In this document: positions 1 through 10,451 of the stretch, piece after piece
Position numbering within the stretch: position 1 is the first letter of the stretch
How the letters are laid out: each line of letters begins with the position of its first letter
Assembly (NCBI RefSeq): GCF_030380735.1
Contig: NZ_JAUDRZ010000005.1
Location: 37,238-101,237, forward strand
From: Rhizobium sp. S152
GTDB taxonomy: Bacteria; Pseudomonadota; Alphaproteobacteria; Rhizobiales; Rhizobiaceae
Direction of reading: 5' to 3'
DNA: 64,000 bases
The notes under the pieces: generated by a model
Seen by the model: only the letters and a program-made list of their open reading frames with translations
What the model was told of the DNA's origin: nothing
Database searches by the model: none
Translations under genes and position numbers: made by a program

Positions 1-1
1 C

Positions 2-3000
2 GCATCCATCAGCGGCATCGATGAAATCCAGTCGACGGTCACCGACGGCCAGTCGCAGACCGTCGTCGTCTTCCGCATCGAAAAGCCGACTGCGGAAGCA
101 GTCCAGGACACCAAGGACGCGGTCGACAAGATTCGCAGCGACCTTCCTGCTGGCATCGAGGAGCCGATCGTCAGCAAGGTCGATGTCGAAGGACAGGCGA
201 TCCAGACCTTTGCAGTCTCCTCCCCCAACATGACGCTCGAGGAACTGTCCTGGTTCGTCGATGACACCGTCAAGCGCGCGCTCCAGGGCCAGCCCGGCAT
301 CGGCCGTATCGACCGCTACGGCGGCGCCGACCGTGAAGTGCGTGTCTCGCTCGATCCCGGCAAGCTCGACGCCTACGGCATCACCGCTGCCGACGTGAAC
401 CAGCAACTGCGCGGCACCAACGTCAACCTCGGCTCCGGCCGTGGCCAAGTCGCCGGCAACGAGCAGACGATCCGCACGCTCGGCGACACACGCGACGTCT
501 CGCAGCTCAACACGACAACCATAAGCCTGCCCAACGGCCGTTTCGTCAAGCTCTCCGAGCTCGGCAGGATTGAGGACACTTTCGAGGAGCAGAAGTCTTT
601 CTCGCGTTTCAACGGCACGCCGTCGGTCACCTTCGCAGTGTTCCGCGCCAAGGGCGCCAGCGAAGTCTCGGTCGCCGAAACCGTGTCGGAAAGCCTGACG
701 GAAATCCGCAAGGCCAATCCCGACGTCAAGATCGAGATGGTGGACGACAGCGTCTACTTCACCTACGGCAACTACGAAGCAGCCCTTCATACGTTGATCG
801 AAGGCTCGATCCTCGCCGTCATCGTCGTCTTCCTCTTCCTGCGCAACTGGCGCGCGACGCTGATCGCCGCCGTAGCGCTCCCCTTGTCGGCCATCCCGAC
901 CTTCTGGATCATGGATATCATGGGGTTCTCTTTGAACCTCGTGAGCTTCCTCGCGCTGACGCTGGCAACCGGTATTCTCGTCGACGACGCCATCGTCGAG
1001 ATCGAGAACATCGCCCGCCATATCAAGATGGGCAAGACGCCCTACAGGGCAGCGCTTGAAGCAGCGGACGAAATCGGCCTCGCCGTCATCGCCACCAGCT
1101 TCACGATCATCGCCGTCTTCGTGCCGGTGTCGTTCATGCCTGGCATCGCCGGGCAGTATTTCATCCAGTTCGGCCTGACGGTCGCCTTCTCGGTCTTCTT
1201 CTCGCTTGTCGTGGCGCGTCTCATCACCCCGTTGATGGCCGCCTATCTGATGCGCTCGGAAGACGGCATGGAAGACCATCAGGACAATGACGGCTGGATC
1301 ATGCGCGGCTATACCCGCCTGGTCACCGGCACCACGCGCAAGTGGTACTGGCGCTACACGACGCTGCTCTGCGCCATCGCCTTCCTGATCGGCTCGATGA
1401 TGTTGCTCAGCCGCGTGCCCGGCAGCTTCATGCCGCCGGACGATTCCTCGCGCGTCGTCCTTTCCGTCGAACTGCCGCCGAACGCCACGCTCGAGGACAC
1501 GGCAGCTGCCTCCACCAAGGTCTATGACGCGGTGCGCGGGATCGACGGCGTGGAAAGCGTCTTCGTTCTCGGCGGCGCCTCGCCCAAGGGCGATCTCGAG
1601 CTTCGCCGTGCAACCGTGCGCGTCATCCTCGGCAACATAGATCATTCGCTGCTCAAAACCCTCGTCAACAAGGGCCTCGGCGGGCTCCCCGTCATCGGCA
1701 ATCTCGTGCCGAAGATGGAAGACCACGGCCGGACGCGTCCCCAGTGGGATGTCGAGAAGGACATCTTCGCCGCCGTCCGCGGTATCCCTGACGTGCGCAT
1801 CTCCAAGGTCAACGACCGCGCCGAGCGCGATCTCTCCTTCAACTTCCTCTCCACCAATGAGGATGATCTGAACGAGGCTGTGAGCCTGCTGGAATCGAAG
1901 CTGCGCGCGTCGCCGATCCTCGCCAACGTCTCATCCGAAGGCGCCCTGCCCCGTCCGGAACTGCAGATCCGCCCGCGCATGGCCGAAGCCTCCCGGCTCG
2001 GCATAACGCCGCAGCAGATCTCCGAGACGGTCCGCGTCGCCACCATCGGCGATATCGACGCCAACCTCGCCAAGATCTCGCTCGACGACCGGCAGATCCC
2101 GATCCGCGTGCAGGCCTCGCTCGATGTCCGCCGCGATCTGGCTGCCATCCGCGCCATCAAGATCAAGACGGCGAGCGGCGCCAGCGTTCCGCTCTACAGC
2201 GTCGCCGATGTCGACTATTCGGAAGGCCCGAGCTCGATCAAGCGCAACAACCGCAACCGCGTCGTCGCCATCGGCTCCGACGTGCCCTTCGGCACGGCGC
2301 TCGATACCTCGACCGCCGAGTTCAAGCGCATTGTCTCCGAAACCGAGCTGCCGAAGAGCGTGCATCTGGCCGAAAGCGGTGACGCCAAGGTTCAGGGCGA
2401 AATGGTCCAAAGCTTCGGCAATGCCATGCTGATGGGCCTGATGCTGGTTCTGGTCGTGCTGATCCTGCTCTTCAAGGATGTGATCCAGCCCTTCACCATC
2501 CTCTTCTCACTGCCGCTTGCGATCGGCGGCGTGGCGGTGGCGCTGATCATCACCCAGAACGCGCTCTCCATGCCCGTGCTCATCGGTATCCTGATGCTGA
2601 TGGGTATTGTCACCAAGAACGCAATCCTGCTCGTCGATTTCGCGATCGAGATGAAGCGGCATGGCATGGAGCGTGTCGAAGCCGTGGTGGAAGCCGGCCG
2701 CAAGCGCGCCCGGCCGATCATCATGACCTCGATTGCCATGTCGGCGGGCATGCTTCCCTCGGCGCTCGGCGTCGGCGAAGGCGGCTCGTTCCGCGCGCCG
2801 ATGGCAATCGCCGTGATCGGCGGCATCATCGTCTCCACGGTGCTGTCGCTGGTGGTCGTTCCCTCATTCTTCCTGATCATGGACGATCTCTCCCGCCTGC
2901 TCGGCTGGATGTTCGGCCGCCTTGTCGGCAGGAAGGACGAGGAGGAGCTGCCGCTATCCCGCGAGGAACTCACGCAGGCTGTCGGCTCGCTCGACGACCG

Positions 3001-3085
3001 CGTCAGCGCCATCGAGAAGCCGGATGGCAAGCGCGGCAAATCGGGCGGCAACGTCGTCCGCCTACCGCCCTTCGCGGCGGAGTAA
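2..3085 (+). CDS. RND efflux transporter permease (HAE1/AcrB family), 5' truncated
   Basis: This is the inner-membrane proton-driven pump subunit of a tripartite multidrug efflux system. The reading frame is open from base 2, so the start lies outside the window. By comparison with AcrB, roughly 70 N-terminal residues (TM1 and the start of the porter domain) are missing. About 1,027 residues are present. The TM4 proton-relay motif GILVDDAIVEIEN keeps both aspartates, and the TM10 lysine is present in MGIVTKNAILLVDFA. The periplasmic porter halves and twelve-helix layout are as expected. A charged cytoplasmic tail of about 50 residues follows the last helix. The membrane-fusion partner is presumably upstream, outside the window. 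Substrate cannot be inferred. Confidence 0.93.
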   Translation, partial: ASISGIDEIQSTVTDGQSQTVVVFRIEKPTAEAVQDTKDAVDKIRSDLPAGIEEPIVSKVDVEGQAIQTFAVSSPNMTLEELSWFVDDTVKRALQGQPGIGRIDRYGGADREVRVSLDPGKLDAYGITAADVNQQLRGTNVNLGSGRGQVAGNEQTIRTLGDTRDVSQLNTTTISLPNGRFVKLSELGRIEDTFEEQKSFSRFNGTPSVTFAVFRAKGASEVSVAETVSESLTEIRKANPDVKIEMVDDSVYFTYGNYEAALHTLIEGSILAVIVVFLFLRNWRATLIAAVALPLSAIPTFWIMDIMGFSLNLVSFLALTLATGILVDDAIVEIENIARHIKMGKTPYRAALEAADEIGLAVIATSFTIIAVFVPVSFMPGIAGQYFIQFGLTVAFSVFFSLVVARLITPLMAAYLMRSEDGMEDHQDNDGWIMRGYTRLVTGTTRKWYWRYTTLLCAIAFLIGSMMLLSRVPGSFMPPDDSSRVVLSVELPPNATLEDTAAASTKVYDAVRGIDGVESVFVLGGASPKGDLELRRATVRVILGNIDHSLLKTLVNKGLGGLPVIGNLVPKMEDHGRTRPQWDVEKDIFAAVRGIPDVRISKVNDRAERDLSFNFLSTNEDDLNEAVSLLESKLRASPILANVSSEGALPRPELQIRPRMAEASRLGITPQQISETVRVATIGDIDANLAKISLDDRQIPIRVQASLDVRRDLAAIRAIKIKTASGASVPLYSVADVDYSEGPSSIKRNNRNRVVAIGSDVPFGTALDTSTAEFKRIVSETELPKSVHLAESGDAKVQGEMVQSFGNAMLMGLMLVLVVLILLFKDVIQPFTILFSLPLAIGGVAVALIITQNALSMPVLIGILMLMGIVTKNAILLVDFAIEMKRHGMERVEAVVEAGRKRARPIIMTSIAMSAGMLPSALGVGEGGSFRAPMAIAVIGGIIVSTVLSLVVVPSFFLIMDDLSRLLGWMFGRLVGRKDEEELPLSREELTQAVGSLDDRVSAIEKPDGKRGKSGGNVVRLPPFAAE

Positions 3086-3102
3086 CGCCTGCGAAAAAGC
3101 TG

Positions 3103-3134
3103 AAAGCCGTGGCCTCAACCGCCACGGCTTTTTT
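3103..3134 (+). terminator. Rho-independent terminator after the RND pump gene
   Basis: An 11-bp stem (AAAGCCGTGGC paired with GCCACGGCTTT, 7-nt loop) is followed by a run of T. It lies 18 bases past the stop codon of the efflux gene and should end that transcript before the Crp/Fnr gene. Confidence 0.85.
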
Positions 3135-3146
3135 GTTGCCCCTTGC

Positions 3147-3160
3147 TTGATCTCGATCAA
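3147..3160 (+). promoter_or_regulatory. FNR/FixK-type binding box
   Basis: TTGATCTCGATCAA matches the TTGAT-N4-ATCAA consensus of the Fnr/FixK/Anr branch with both half-sites perfect. It lies about 80 bp upstream of the Crp/Fnr-family gene, so it may be an oxygen- or NO-linked control site or an autoregulatory site. Confidence 0.7.
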
Positions 3161-3239
3161 TCTGGCGCGGCCGCCCTTTGGCTATCCTTAGCAGCATCGA
3201 ATGTTTGCATTGCCCGCTGGATCGACCAGGGAGGATTGG

Positions 3240-3923
3240 ATGAACACAGCCTTGAGACTCACCGCTTCGCAAAAAGCCATGCTCGCCGAGACCACGCTTG
3301 CAGCGGGTCTCAACGGCGAACAACGCCGGGCGCTTGTCGCCTGCGCCGCCATGGTCGCCTACCAGGCGGAAGACATCCTGTTTCACGAGAATGAAGAGGC
3401 GCGTTATTTCTATTGCGTGCTCGGCGGATATGTCAGGCTATATCGGCTTGGCAGTGATGGCCGCGAGGCGGATATCAGGATCTGCGAACCCGGCGAGAGC
3501 TTTGGCGAGTGCCTCATCATCGACGGCGAGCATTATTACTACCACGCCCAAGCGACGGAACACACCGTGCTCGCGCGCTTCGATCTTCGCGCCGTCAGGC
3601 AGTTGCTGGACGAGCAGCCGCGCATTGCCACGGCGATGATGCGCAGCTTGTCGCAACACCTGCTTTCGACCATGGATTGCCTGGCAAGCAACCGCATGGA
3701 AACCGCGCCGCAGCGTGTCGCCCACTATCTGCTGGAGAACTGCCTGCCGGAAGGTGCCACGGCATCGCTACGTCTGCCCTTTCAGAAGAGCCTGCTCGCC
3801 CGCAAGCTGGGGCTTGCCCCGGAAGCCCTGTCGCGGGCCTTCTCGGCATTGCGCCCGGCCGGCGTGACGGTGCGCGGCCGCGCCATCGCCATCAGCGACA
3901 TCAATGCCCTGAGACAGGTGTAG
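3240..3923 (+). CDS. Crp/Fnr family transcriptional regulator
   Basis: The 227-residue protein has an N-terminal cyclic-nucleotide-binding-type beta-barrel (about residues 15-110), a dimerisation helix, and a C-terminal winged helix (about 165-210, around KSLLARKLGLAPEALSRAF). It lacks the N-terminal cysteine cluster of [4Fe-4S] FNR; its cysteines are scattered. It is therefore more like the DNR/NnrR or general Crp-like branches. I chose the ATG at 3240 because AGGGAGG lies just upstream; an in-frame ATG at 3201 has no ribosome site. A perfect FNR-type box precedes it. The ligand and regulon are not visible from sequence. Confidence 0.85.
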   Translation: MNTALRLTASQKAMLAETTLAAGLNGEQRRALVACAAMVAYQAEDILFHENEEARYFYCVLGGYVRLYRLGSDGREADIRICEPGESFGECLIIDGEHYYYHAQATEHTVLARFDLRAVRQLLDEQPRIATAMMRSLSQHLLSTMDCLASNRMETAPQRVAHYLLENCLPEGATASLRLPFQKSLLARKLGLAPEALSRAFSALRPAGVTVRGRAIAISDINALRQV

Positions 3924-3947
3924 CGCCGCGAGCGACGCTACCGCCGA

Positions 3948-4559
3948 TCAGAGGCCACCATGCTCCTTGAGGAAGCTGACGATCGCACCGATACCGTCGC
4001 CACGCTTCATGTCTGAGAACACGAATGGGCGCGTTTCGCGCATGCGGGTCGCATCCCGGTCCATCACATCGAGATCGGCGCCGACATAGGGAGCCAGATC
4101 CTTCTTGTTGATGACGAGCAGGTCGGACTTGGTGATGCCAGGACCGCCCTTGCGCGGGATTTCTTCGCCTTGGCAGACCGAGATGACATAGATCGTGATA
4201 TCGGCGAGATCGGGAGAGAAGGTCGCCGCCAGATTGTCGCCGCCCGATTCGATGAAGACAACGTCGAGGTCAGGGATGCGCTCATTGAGACCGGCGATCG
4301 CCTGCAGGTTGATCGTCGCATCCTCGCGAATGGCCGTGTGCGGGCAACCGCCCGTTTCCACGCCGACGATGCGATCGGACGACAGCGCCTGCATGCGCAT
4401 CAGCGCTTCCGCGTCCTCCTTGGTGTAGATATCGTTGGTGACGACGGCGACGGAATACTCGTCGCGCATCGCCTTGCAAAGTTTCTCCGTCAGCGCCGTC
4501 TTGCCGGAACCGACCGGTCCGCCGATGCCGACCCGCAATGGACCATTTCCTGATTTCAT
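3948..4559 (-). CDS. ureG: Urease accessory GTPase UreG
   Basis: This SIMIBI-class GTPase powers nickel delivery to apo-urease in complex with UreF and UreD (UreH). The 203-residue protein has the P-loop GPVGSGKT at residues 14-21, the metal-binding CPH motif at 72-74, the FIESGGDNL switch segment, and an NKKD guanine-specificity motif. Length and motifs match the family exactly. It is the last gene of the ureE-ureF-ureG group, 81 bases after ureF, and is convergent with the Crp/Fnr gene. Confidence 0.98.
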   Translation of the reverse strand: MKSGNGPLRVGIGGPVGSGKTALTEKLCKAMRDEYSVAVVTNDIYTKEDAEALMRMQALSSDRIVGVETGGCPHTAIREDATINLQAIAGLNERIPDLDVVFIESGGDNLAATFSPDLADITIYVISVCQGEEIPRKGGPGITKSDLLVINKKDLAPYVGADLDVMDRDATRMRETRPFVFSDMKRGDGIGAIVSFLKEHGGL

Positions 4560-4640
4560 GTCCTGAACTCCAATAGAATTCGATCATATCGTGGCAGCGG
4601 CACCGCTGCCACTGGCAAATGACGCAGGCGCATTGCGCGC

Positions 4641-5312
4641 CTACGACCGAAACAGCCGCGTCCCCTGAACCTCATGACGAAGCGGCATCATATCAGCCTG
4701 GATCGTCGCAGATCCCAAGTCGTCGAGCGTCGAGATCGCCGCCTTGCCCGCAATATCCGCAATCAACCCTTCCAGCGAGGCAAGGATGGCGACCCCATCC
4801 TTCTGCCCTGAGACGCCAAGACGGATGCCGGCGGAAACCGCCTGCGAAAGATAGGCGTGCAGAAAAGCAGCCACGGCCTTCTCCGCCGGTATCCCATGCG
4901 CGCCGGCGACAGCACCGACGGCAACCGGATAAGCAACGCTCGACGGCAACCGGACCAACACCGCATCCGGCCACGCCCGCGCGGCGGCGAGAAATGCATC
5001 GCCAAGCAGCATCGTCTCCTGGTGGCGCTCCCGCGAACCGGCCAGAGCCTCTGCAAGCTCGGCGACCTCGAGGAGACGCGCCGCCTCCGCTTGACCGCGA
5101 TGGCTTTCGGCAAGCAGCACGACGTCGTTCCACACCGAGCCCCGCGTGATCGCGGTCGCCGCCCAATCGGAAAGCGAGGCCGGATCGGTCACCAACCCGT
5201 CATGCGCCGCCCTCTCCAATCCGCCCGAATAGGCGAAGGAGCCGACGGGGAAGGCCGGCGACAGCCAGGCCATCAACCGCAGAAGCGCCTGGAGATCGCT
5301 GTTCTCGCTCAT
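4641..5312 (-). CDS. ureF: Urease accessory protein UreF
   Basis: UreF forms the activation complex with UreD and UreG and gates GTP-dependent nickel insertion into urease. The 223-residue all-helical protein shows the family signatures near the N terminus ([21 protein letters not shown]). Histidines and polar residues of the UreG-binding face follow. It begins 6 bases after ureE, so the two genes are translationally close. The ATG start gives the usual family length. Confidence 0.96.
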   Translation of the reverse strand: MSENSDLQALLRLMAWLSPAFPVGSFAYSGGLERAAHDGLVTDPASLSDWAATAITRGSVWNDVVLLAESHRGQAEAARLLEVAELAEALAGSRERHQETMLLGDAFLAAARAWPDAVLVRLPSSVAYPVAVGAVAGAHGIPAEKAVAAFLHAYLSQAVSAGIRLGVSGQKDGVAILASLEGLIADIAGKAAISTLDDLGSATIQADMMPLRHEVQGTRLFRS

Positions 5313-5318
5313 CTCGGC

Positions 5319-5804
5319 TCAGTCGTGCGCGTGGTGGTGATGGCCGTGATCGTGGCCATGCGAATGGCTGCCATGGGAATGATAGGCGCCGCGCGCCGGC
5401 TGGAACGGCTCCGTGACCTCGTTCACCTCCGCGCCCAGCCCTTCCAGCATCGCACGGATCACATGGTCGCGCAGGATCAGGATGCGGTCTTCCTCGATCT
5501 GCGCGCCGAGATGCCGGTTGCCGAGGTGCCAGGCCAGCTCAATCAGGTGAAGGCGATCACGCGCCTTGATCTCGAACAGCTTCTCGTCGGCGGCAACGAT
5601 TTCCACCAGCTCGCCGTCACCGAGAACCAGCATGTCGCCGCTCGAAAACAGCACCGCTTCCTTCAGATCGAGCATGACCATCTCGCCATTGTCGAGATGC
5701 AGCAGCTTGCGGCGAAGATGCCTCAGATCATGCGGAAGCACGACCTTGCTGCTCGGATGTGAGGATGGCGTGCCGGCGGGGAGATAGGAGGTAATGTACT
5801 GCAT
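5319..5804 (-). CDS. ureE: Urease accessory metallochaperone UreE
   Basis: UreE is the nickel-binding chaperone that supplies UreG. The 161-residue protein begins with [12 protein letters not shown], the conserved family N terminus, so I start at 5804. The open frame continues about 68 codons upstream without family similarity, overlapping the end of the diguanylate cyclase gene. The C terminus is a histidine-rich tail with about ten histidines in the last 20 residues, the classic nickel-buffering feature. It lies 94 bases after the diguanylate cyclase gene and upstream of ureF. Confidence 0.96.
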   Translation of the reverse strand: MQYITSYLPAGTPSSHPSSKVVLPHDLRHLRRKLLHLDNGEMVMLDLKEAVLFSSGDMLVLGDGELVEIVAADEKLFEIKARDRLHLIELAWHLGNRHLGAQIEEDRILILRDHVIRAMLEGLGAEVNEVTEPFQPARGAYHSHGSHSHGHDHGHHHHAHD

Positions 5805-5898
5805 GACGGGTCCGTTCTTCTTGGTCATGAGACCATGCAAAATAGCCCCTCTCCTTGCAAGCGATAAAGCGTGCGCGGAGACGATGGCCGCCCTTAAT

Positions 5899-6747
5899 TC
5901 ACGCGTGCCGAAGCTGCTCGAAATCCACCGCGGCGGCATCGTCGGCCACGCCCTCGCAAACGTGCTCACGCCAAGCGGCGCGCAAGCCCTCGTGTTCGTG
6001 CACCACACGGTTCCGCCCTAGAGCTTTAGCGAGATAGAGCGCCTTGTCGGCGGAAACGTAGACCGCCTCCTTCTGCCGCCCGGGCTGGAACTCGGCGATG
6101 CCGGCAGACACGGTAAGCGATACCTCGTGGCCAGCAGCCAGGATCGGCGTTTCGGCAAGCTTGGCGCAGACGGAACGAATCTGTTCCGTCCGATCCTCGG
6201 GCAACGCGCCAAAGACGATCGCCCCAAACTCCTCTCCGCCCAGCCGTGCCGCCACCGCGTTTTCGCTGAAAGCGGCCGACAGCTCTGCGGCGACCGCGAT
6301 GATCACCGCATCGCCGCAGGCGTGACCGAAGCGATCGTTGATCGCCTTGAAGCGGTCCACGTCGAAGATCGCAAGGCACGCCTCGCCCTCGACACTTTCT
6401 AGCGCTTCTGTAAAGGCACGGCGGTTGAGCAGACCGGACAGTTCATCCGTGCGGCTGAGCCGCTCGAAAGCGGCACGCGACACGCTGACCTGATGCAACG
6501 CGAAGCCGGCGATCAGGGACAGCACGCCCGATACCGCGCCGCCGATCAGCCAAGTGAAGACGACGCCGTAAACAATGGCCTCGGACAGTGGAACCGGCAG
6601 AACACTTGCCCATGCCAGTACCGGCAGCACCAGGCAGATCACCACTGATGACAGCATCACCGCCACGAAACTCATCTTGAGTGCGAATGCGTAAACTGTA
6701 CGGCGATCCTGAAAATCGCCCAGCTCAGACTGGAGTAGAATTTCCAT
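5899..6747 (-). CDS. Membrane diguanylate cyclase (GGDEF domain)
   Basis: This enzyme makes cyclic di-GMP from two GTP. The 282-residue protein has two N-terminal membrane helices (about residues 20-47 and 60-85) and a single GGDEF domain from about residue 95. The active-site loop reads GGEEF at residues 170-174, an accepted active variant. The inhibitory RxxD I-site expected just upstream is absent. There is no sensory domain beyond the membrane segment. I chose the ATG at 6747, which has AAGG nine bases upstream; a TTG at 6774 is an alternative. It sits between ureC and ureE on the urease strand, which is unusual for a signalling gene. Confidence 0.88.
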   Translation of the reverse strand: MEILLQSELGDFQDRRTVYAFALKMSFVAVMLSSVVICLVLPVLAWASVLPVPLSEAIVYGVVFTWLIGGAVSGVLSLIAGFALHQVSVSRAAFERLSRTDELSGLLNRRAFTEALESVEGEACLAIFDVDRFKAINDRFGHACGDAVIIAVAAELSAAFSENAVAARLGGEEFGAIVFGALPEDRTEQIRSVCAKLAETPILAAGHEVSLTVSAGIAEFQPGRQKEAVYVSADKALYLAKALGRNRVVHEHEGLRAAWREHVCEGVADDAAAVDFEQLRHA

Positions 6748-7089
6748 CCGAATCGACCTTGTCTCCCGCGCCAAGTCTATTGATTAGATGCCAATTGCTG
6801 CCGAGCCTTTAAGGGATCTGTTAAGATTTGAATGAATTGCGCCGCGTTGCGTTAGGATAATGGCGTTCAATTGAAAGCGTGCGTGAAGCGCTTGAATCAA
6901 GCCCGCAAACCGGACTTTCAACACGCTGATTTTCCATGAATATTTAAGATGTCGAAACCACCTACGCCTTTCGAAGGCGTCCTATTTGGTGGTAGCGCGG
7001 CCCCGCGATTTTCAACTGAAAATATCACCCACCCACAAATGGTGGTGACCGGCCGGCGCGCAAAAGCACCGACCGGCAATCGGATTGAT
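6748..7089. other. Intergenic region between ureC and the diguanylate cyclase gene, with nested inverted repeats
   Basis: No credible gene is seen in these 342 bases. Three inverted repeats occur close together. The first is ACGCCTT/AAGGCGT with a 3-nt loop at 6964-6980, inside an outer ACCACC/GGTGGT pair (6957-6993). The second is CGCGG/CCGCG at 6996-7007. The third is ATTTTCA/TGAAAAT at 7008-7023. Because ureC is transcribed into this region, they may end or attenuate the ureC transcript, with a separate promoter for the cyclase beyond them. Confidence 0.5.
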
Positions 7090-8799
<1,710 letters not shown>

Positions 8800-8802
8800 G
8801 GG

Positions 8803-9441
8803 TCAGGCTCCTTGGGAGGACGAACGGGATGCGGACGGATAAAACCGCGTGACGCGGCCGGCGGCGACGTAAGCGTCGACGAGCTGCCTTTCGGCGGCGA
8901 AGGGATGCCACTCCCAGCCTTGATGGCCGAAGCCGGCAAGCGCGATCGGGGCATCGGGAAATCGGTTCATGACCTCGGATATCACGATCATGCCGCTGCT
9001 CGGCACGACGTAAGGCGCGGGATCGAATGCAGCCAGCGCCTGATCGACGCCTTCATGAATCACTTTGTCAACGACCACATGCGCCTTGCCAGCATCGTCG
9101 CAGAAGCTGTTGAATTGACTCGTGTAATCGTCGCAGAAATCATCGAGTTCGGGATGCGACAGGGCCAGCGGCGCACGCAAATCCGCGAACTTCTCCGGAT
9201 CGCGCACGCTCCAGATTTCAGCGGCTTCGACGACGGCGGGATGCGCGCGCCACGCCTCAGAAGACAGCATCGCCTTGGCGGGACGGCCGGTATTGCAGAC
9301 CGCAACGACATCCGTGCGGCCGGGGCTCGCCTCATAGGATCGGCATTCGTTGAAGCGAATGACGAAGCCGGCGGCGGCAACCGCGGTCGCTCCCTCCACA
9401 CCGATCTCACCATTGCCGACGATCATGATGCTGTCTGCCAC
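8803..9441 (-). CDS. Urease-operon protein with sialyltransferase (GT29)-like motifs
   Basis: From memory, close relatives are often labelled 'urease operon accessory protein' without a defined activity. The 212-residue protein carries motifs resembling the GT29 sialyltransferase fold. An L-motif-like N terminus has VGNG (residues 8-11) and VIRFN (27-31), then GRTD. An S-motif-like PSSGM is at 147-151. A VS-motif-like HxxxxE is at His179-Glu184 in HPFAAERQLV. There is no signal peptide or membrane helix, so it is probably cytoplasmic. The start is GTG, one base after the stop of the LprI-like gene; an ATG five codons in is possible. It directly precedes ureC by 3 bases. A role in urease assembly is not supported by any visible motif. 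Confidence 0.72.
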   Translation of the reverse strand: MADSIMIVGNGEIGVEGATAVAAAGFVIRFNECRSYEASPGRTDVVAVCNTGRPAKAMLSSEAWRAHPAVVEAAEIWSVRDPEKFADLRAPLALSHPELDDFCDDYTSQFNSFCDDAGKAHVVVDKVIHEGVDQALAAFDPAPYVVPSSGMIVISEVMNRFPDAPIALAGFGHQGWEWHPFAAERQLVDAYVAAGRVTRFYPSASRSSSQGA

Positions 9442-9442
9442 C

Positions 9443-9853
9443 TCAGTTGCTCATCGCGTCTTCGAGCGTCTTGAGCTCCTTGGTCCTGGCATCGGTCACG
9501 TTGGCGATGCAGCCGGCAACCAGCATTGGCTCCATCGTGCCGCCACGCGCCTGGAAGCCGGCCGCTTCGCACTGAGCGTCGCGATAGGCAATCCACGCGC
9601 GCTGCGCCGTAACCAGCGCCTTCTCGGCGCCCTTCATGTTGTCATCCTGATCGCTATCGACGGCGACCATGGCGGCACGGGTCTTCTTGTACTGGGCGTT
9701 GAGCGCCTTGTCGGCATCGTCCTGCCGCGCCCGCTCGCAGAGCGTCATGTCCGTCTGCGTGGTCGGGCTGGTGCAATCGAGATCCTCGGCACTGGCGCCA
9801 CCGGCCGCCATCAGCACCAGCAAGCCAAAGCCTATCGGCATAAAGAAACGCAT
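9443..9853 (-). CDS. Secreted LprI-like (DUF1311) protein
   Basis: The 136-residue protein has a signal peptide (MRFFMPIGFGLLVLMAAGGASA, cut before EDLDC) and a DUF1311/LprI-type domain. That domain has its cysteines spaced as in lysozyme-inhibitor-like proteins (DCTSP, TLCERA, AQCEAA, AGCIA). It should act in the periplasm. I start at 9853 because GGGAGGAG sits five bases before that ATG; upstream in-frame ATGs at 9877 and 9871 overlap the ureB stop. It is inserted between ureB and the sialyltransferase-like gene. No known urease role. Confidence 0.8.
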   Translation of the reverse strand: MRFFMPIGFGLLVLMAAGGASAEDLDCTSPTTQTDMTLCERARQDDADKALNAQYKKTRAAMVAVDSDQDDNMKGAEKALVTAQRAWIAYRDAQCEAAGFQARGGTMEPMLVAGCIANVTDARTKELKTLEDAMSN

Positions 9854-9873
9854 CATCTCCTCCCGAGACATGA

Positions 9874-10179
9874 TCACAGCTTGCCCATCACCAGCTGGCG
9901 GAAGCCGTAGACTTCGCGCTTGCCGGATAGCGGGATCAGCGTCACCGAACGCGTCTGCCCCGGCTCGAAGCGCACGGCCGTGCCGGCGGGAATATCGAGC
10001 CGCATGCCATGCGCCTTCTCGCGATCGAAGGAGAGCCCGGCATTGGTTTCGCCGAAGTGATAGTGGCTGCCGACCTGCACCGGACGGTCGCCGGTATTCG
10101 ACACCTCGATGGTGACGGTCGGCGCGCCGGCATTGAGTTCGATTTCGCCTGGTGCGGCAATGATTTCGCCTGGGATCAT
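9874..10179 (-). CDS. ureB: Urease beta subunit UreB
   Basis: This is a small structural subunit of urease that packs against UreC. The 101-residue protein begins MIPGEII and contains VGSHYHFGE and GKREVYGFR, the standard family signatures. Length is typical of separate (non-fused) beta subunits of proteobacteria. It is separated from ureA by a DUF1272 gene. Confidence 0.97.
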   Translation of the reverse strand: MIPGEIIAAPGEIELNAGAPTVTIEVSNTGDRPVQVGSHYHFGETNAGLSFDREKAHGMRLDIPAGTAVRFEPGQTRSVTLIPLSGKREVYGFRQLVMGKL

Positions 10180-10189
10180 GATTTTCTCC

Positions 10190-10444
10190 TCACGCAGCCT
10201 TCACGGGCGCGCAGCCCTCGGCCTTCAGTACGCGTTTCGTCGATGCCGGGTTGTTGATGAGTTTTGCCGCTGGCCGGACCGGCCGCCGTACGAGCTCGCC
10301 GCCGCAGTTGGGGCAAACGCCTGACAGCACTGTCTCGGCGCAGGGAGCGCAATAAGTACACTCGAAGCTACACATCATTGCTTCCCGGCTCTCGGGCGGC
10401 AGATCCCGGTCGCAGCACTCGCAATTGGGGCGAAGTTCGAGCAT
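10190..10444 (-). CDS. DUF1272 cysteine-rich protein
   Basis: The 84-residue protein matches DUF1272 in its first 55 residues. Cysteines occur as CECC (8-11), then C, CTYC, APC and CPNC, a pattern typical of a small zinc-ribbon or treble-clef fold. The basic C-terminal tail is not conserved in character. It lies between ureA (7 bases) and ureB (10 bases), so it is clearly co-transcribed with urease structural genes. Metal binding is likely, but its function is unknown. Confidence 0.85.
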   Translation of the reverse strand: MLELRPNCECCDRDLPPESREAMMCSFECTYCAPCAETVLSGVCPNCGGELVRRPVRPAAKLINNPASTKRVLKAEGCAPVKAA

Positions 10445-10451
10445 GGCGACC

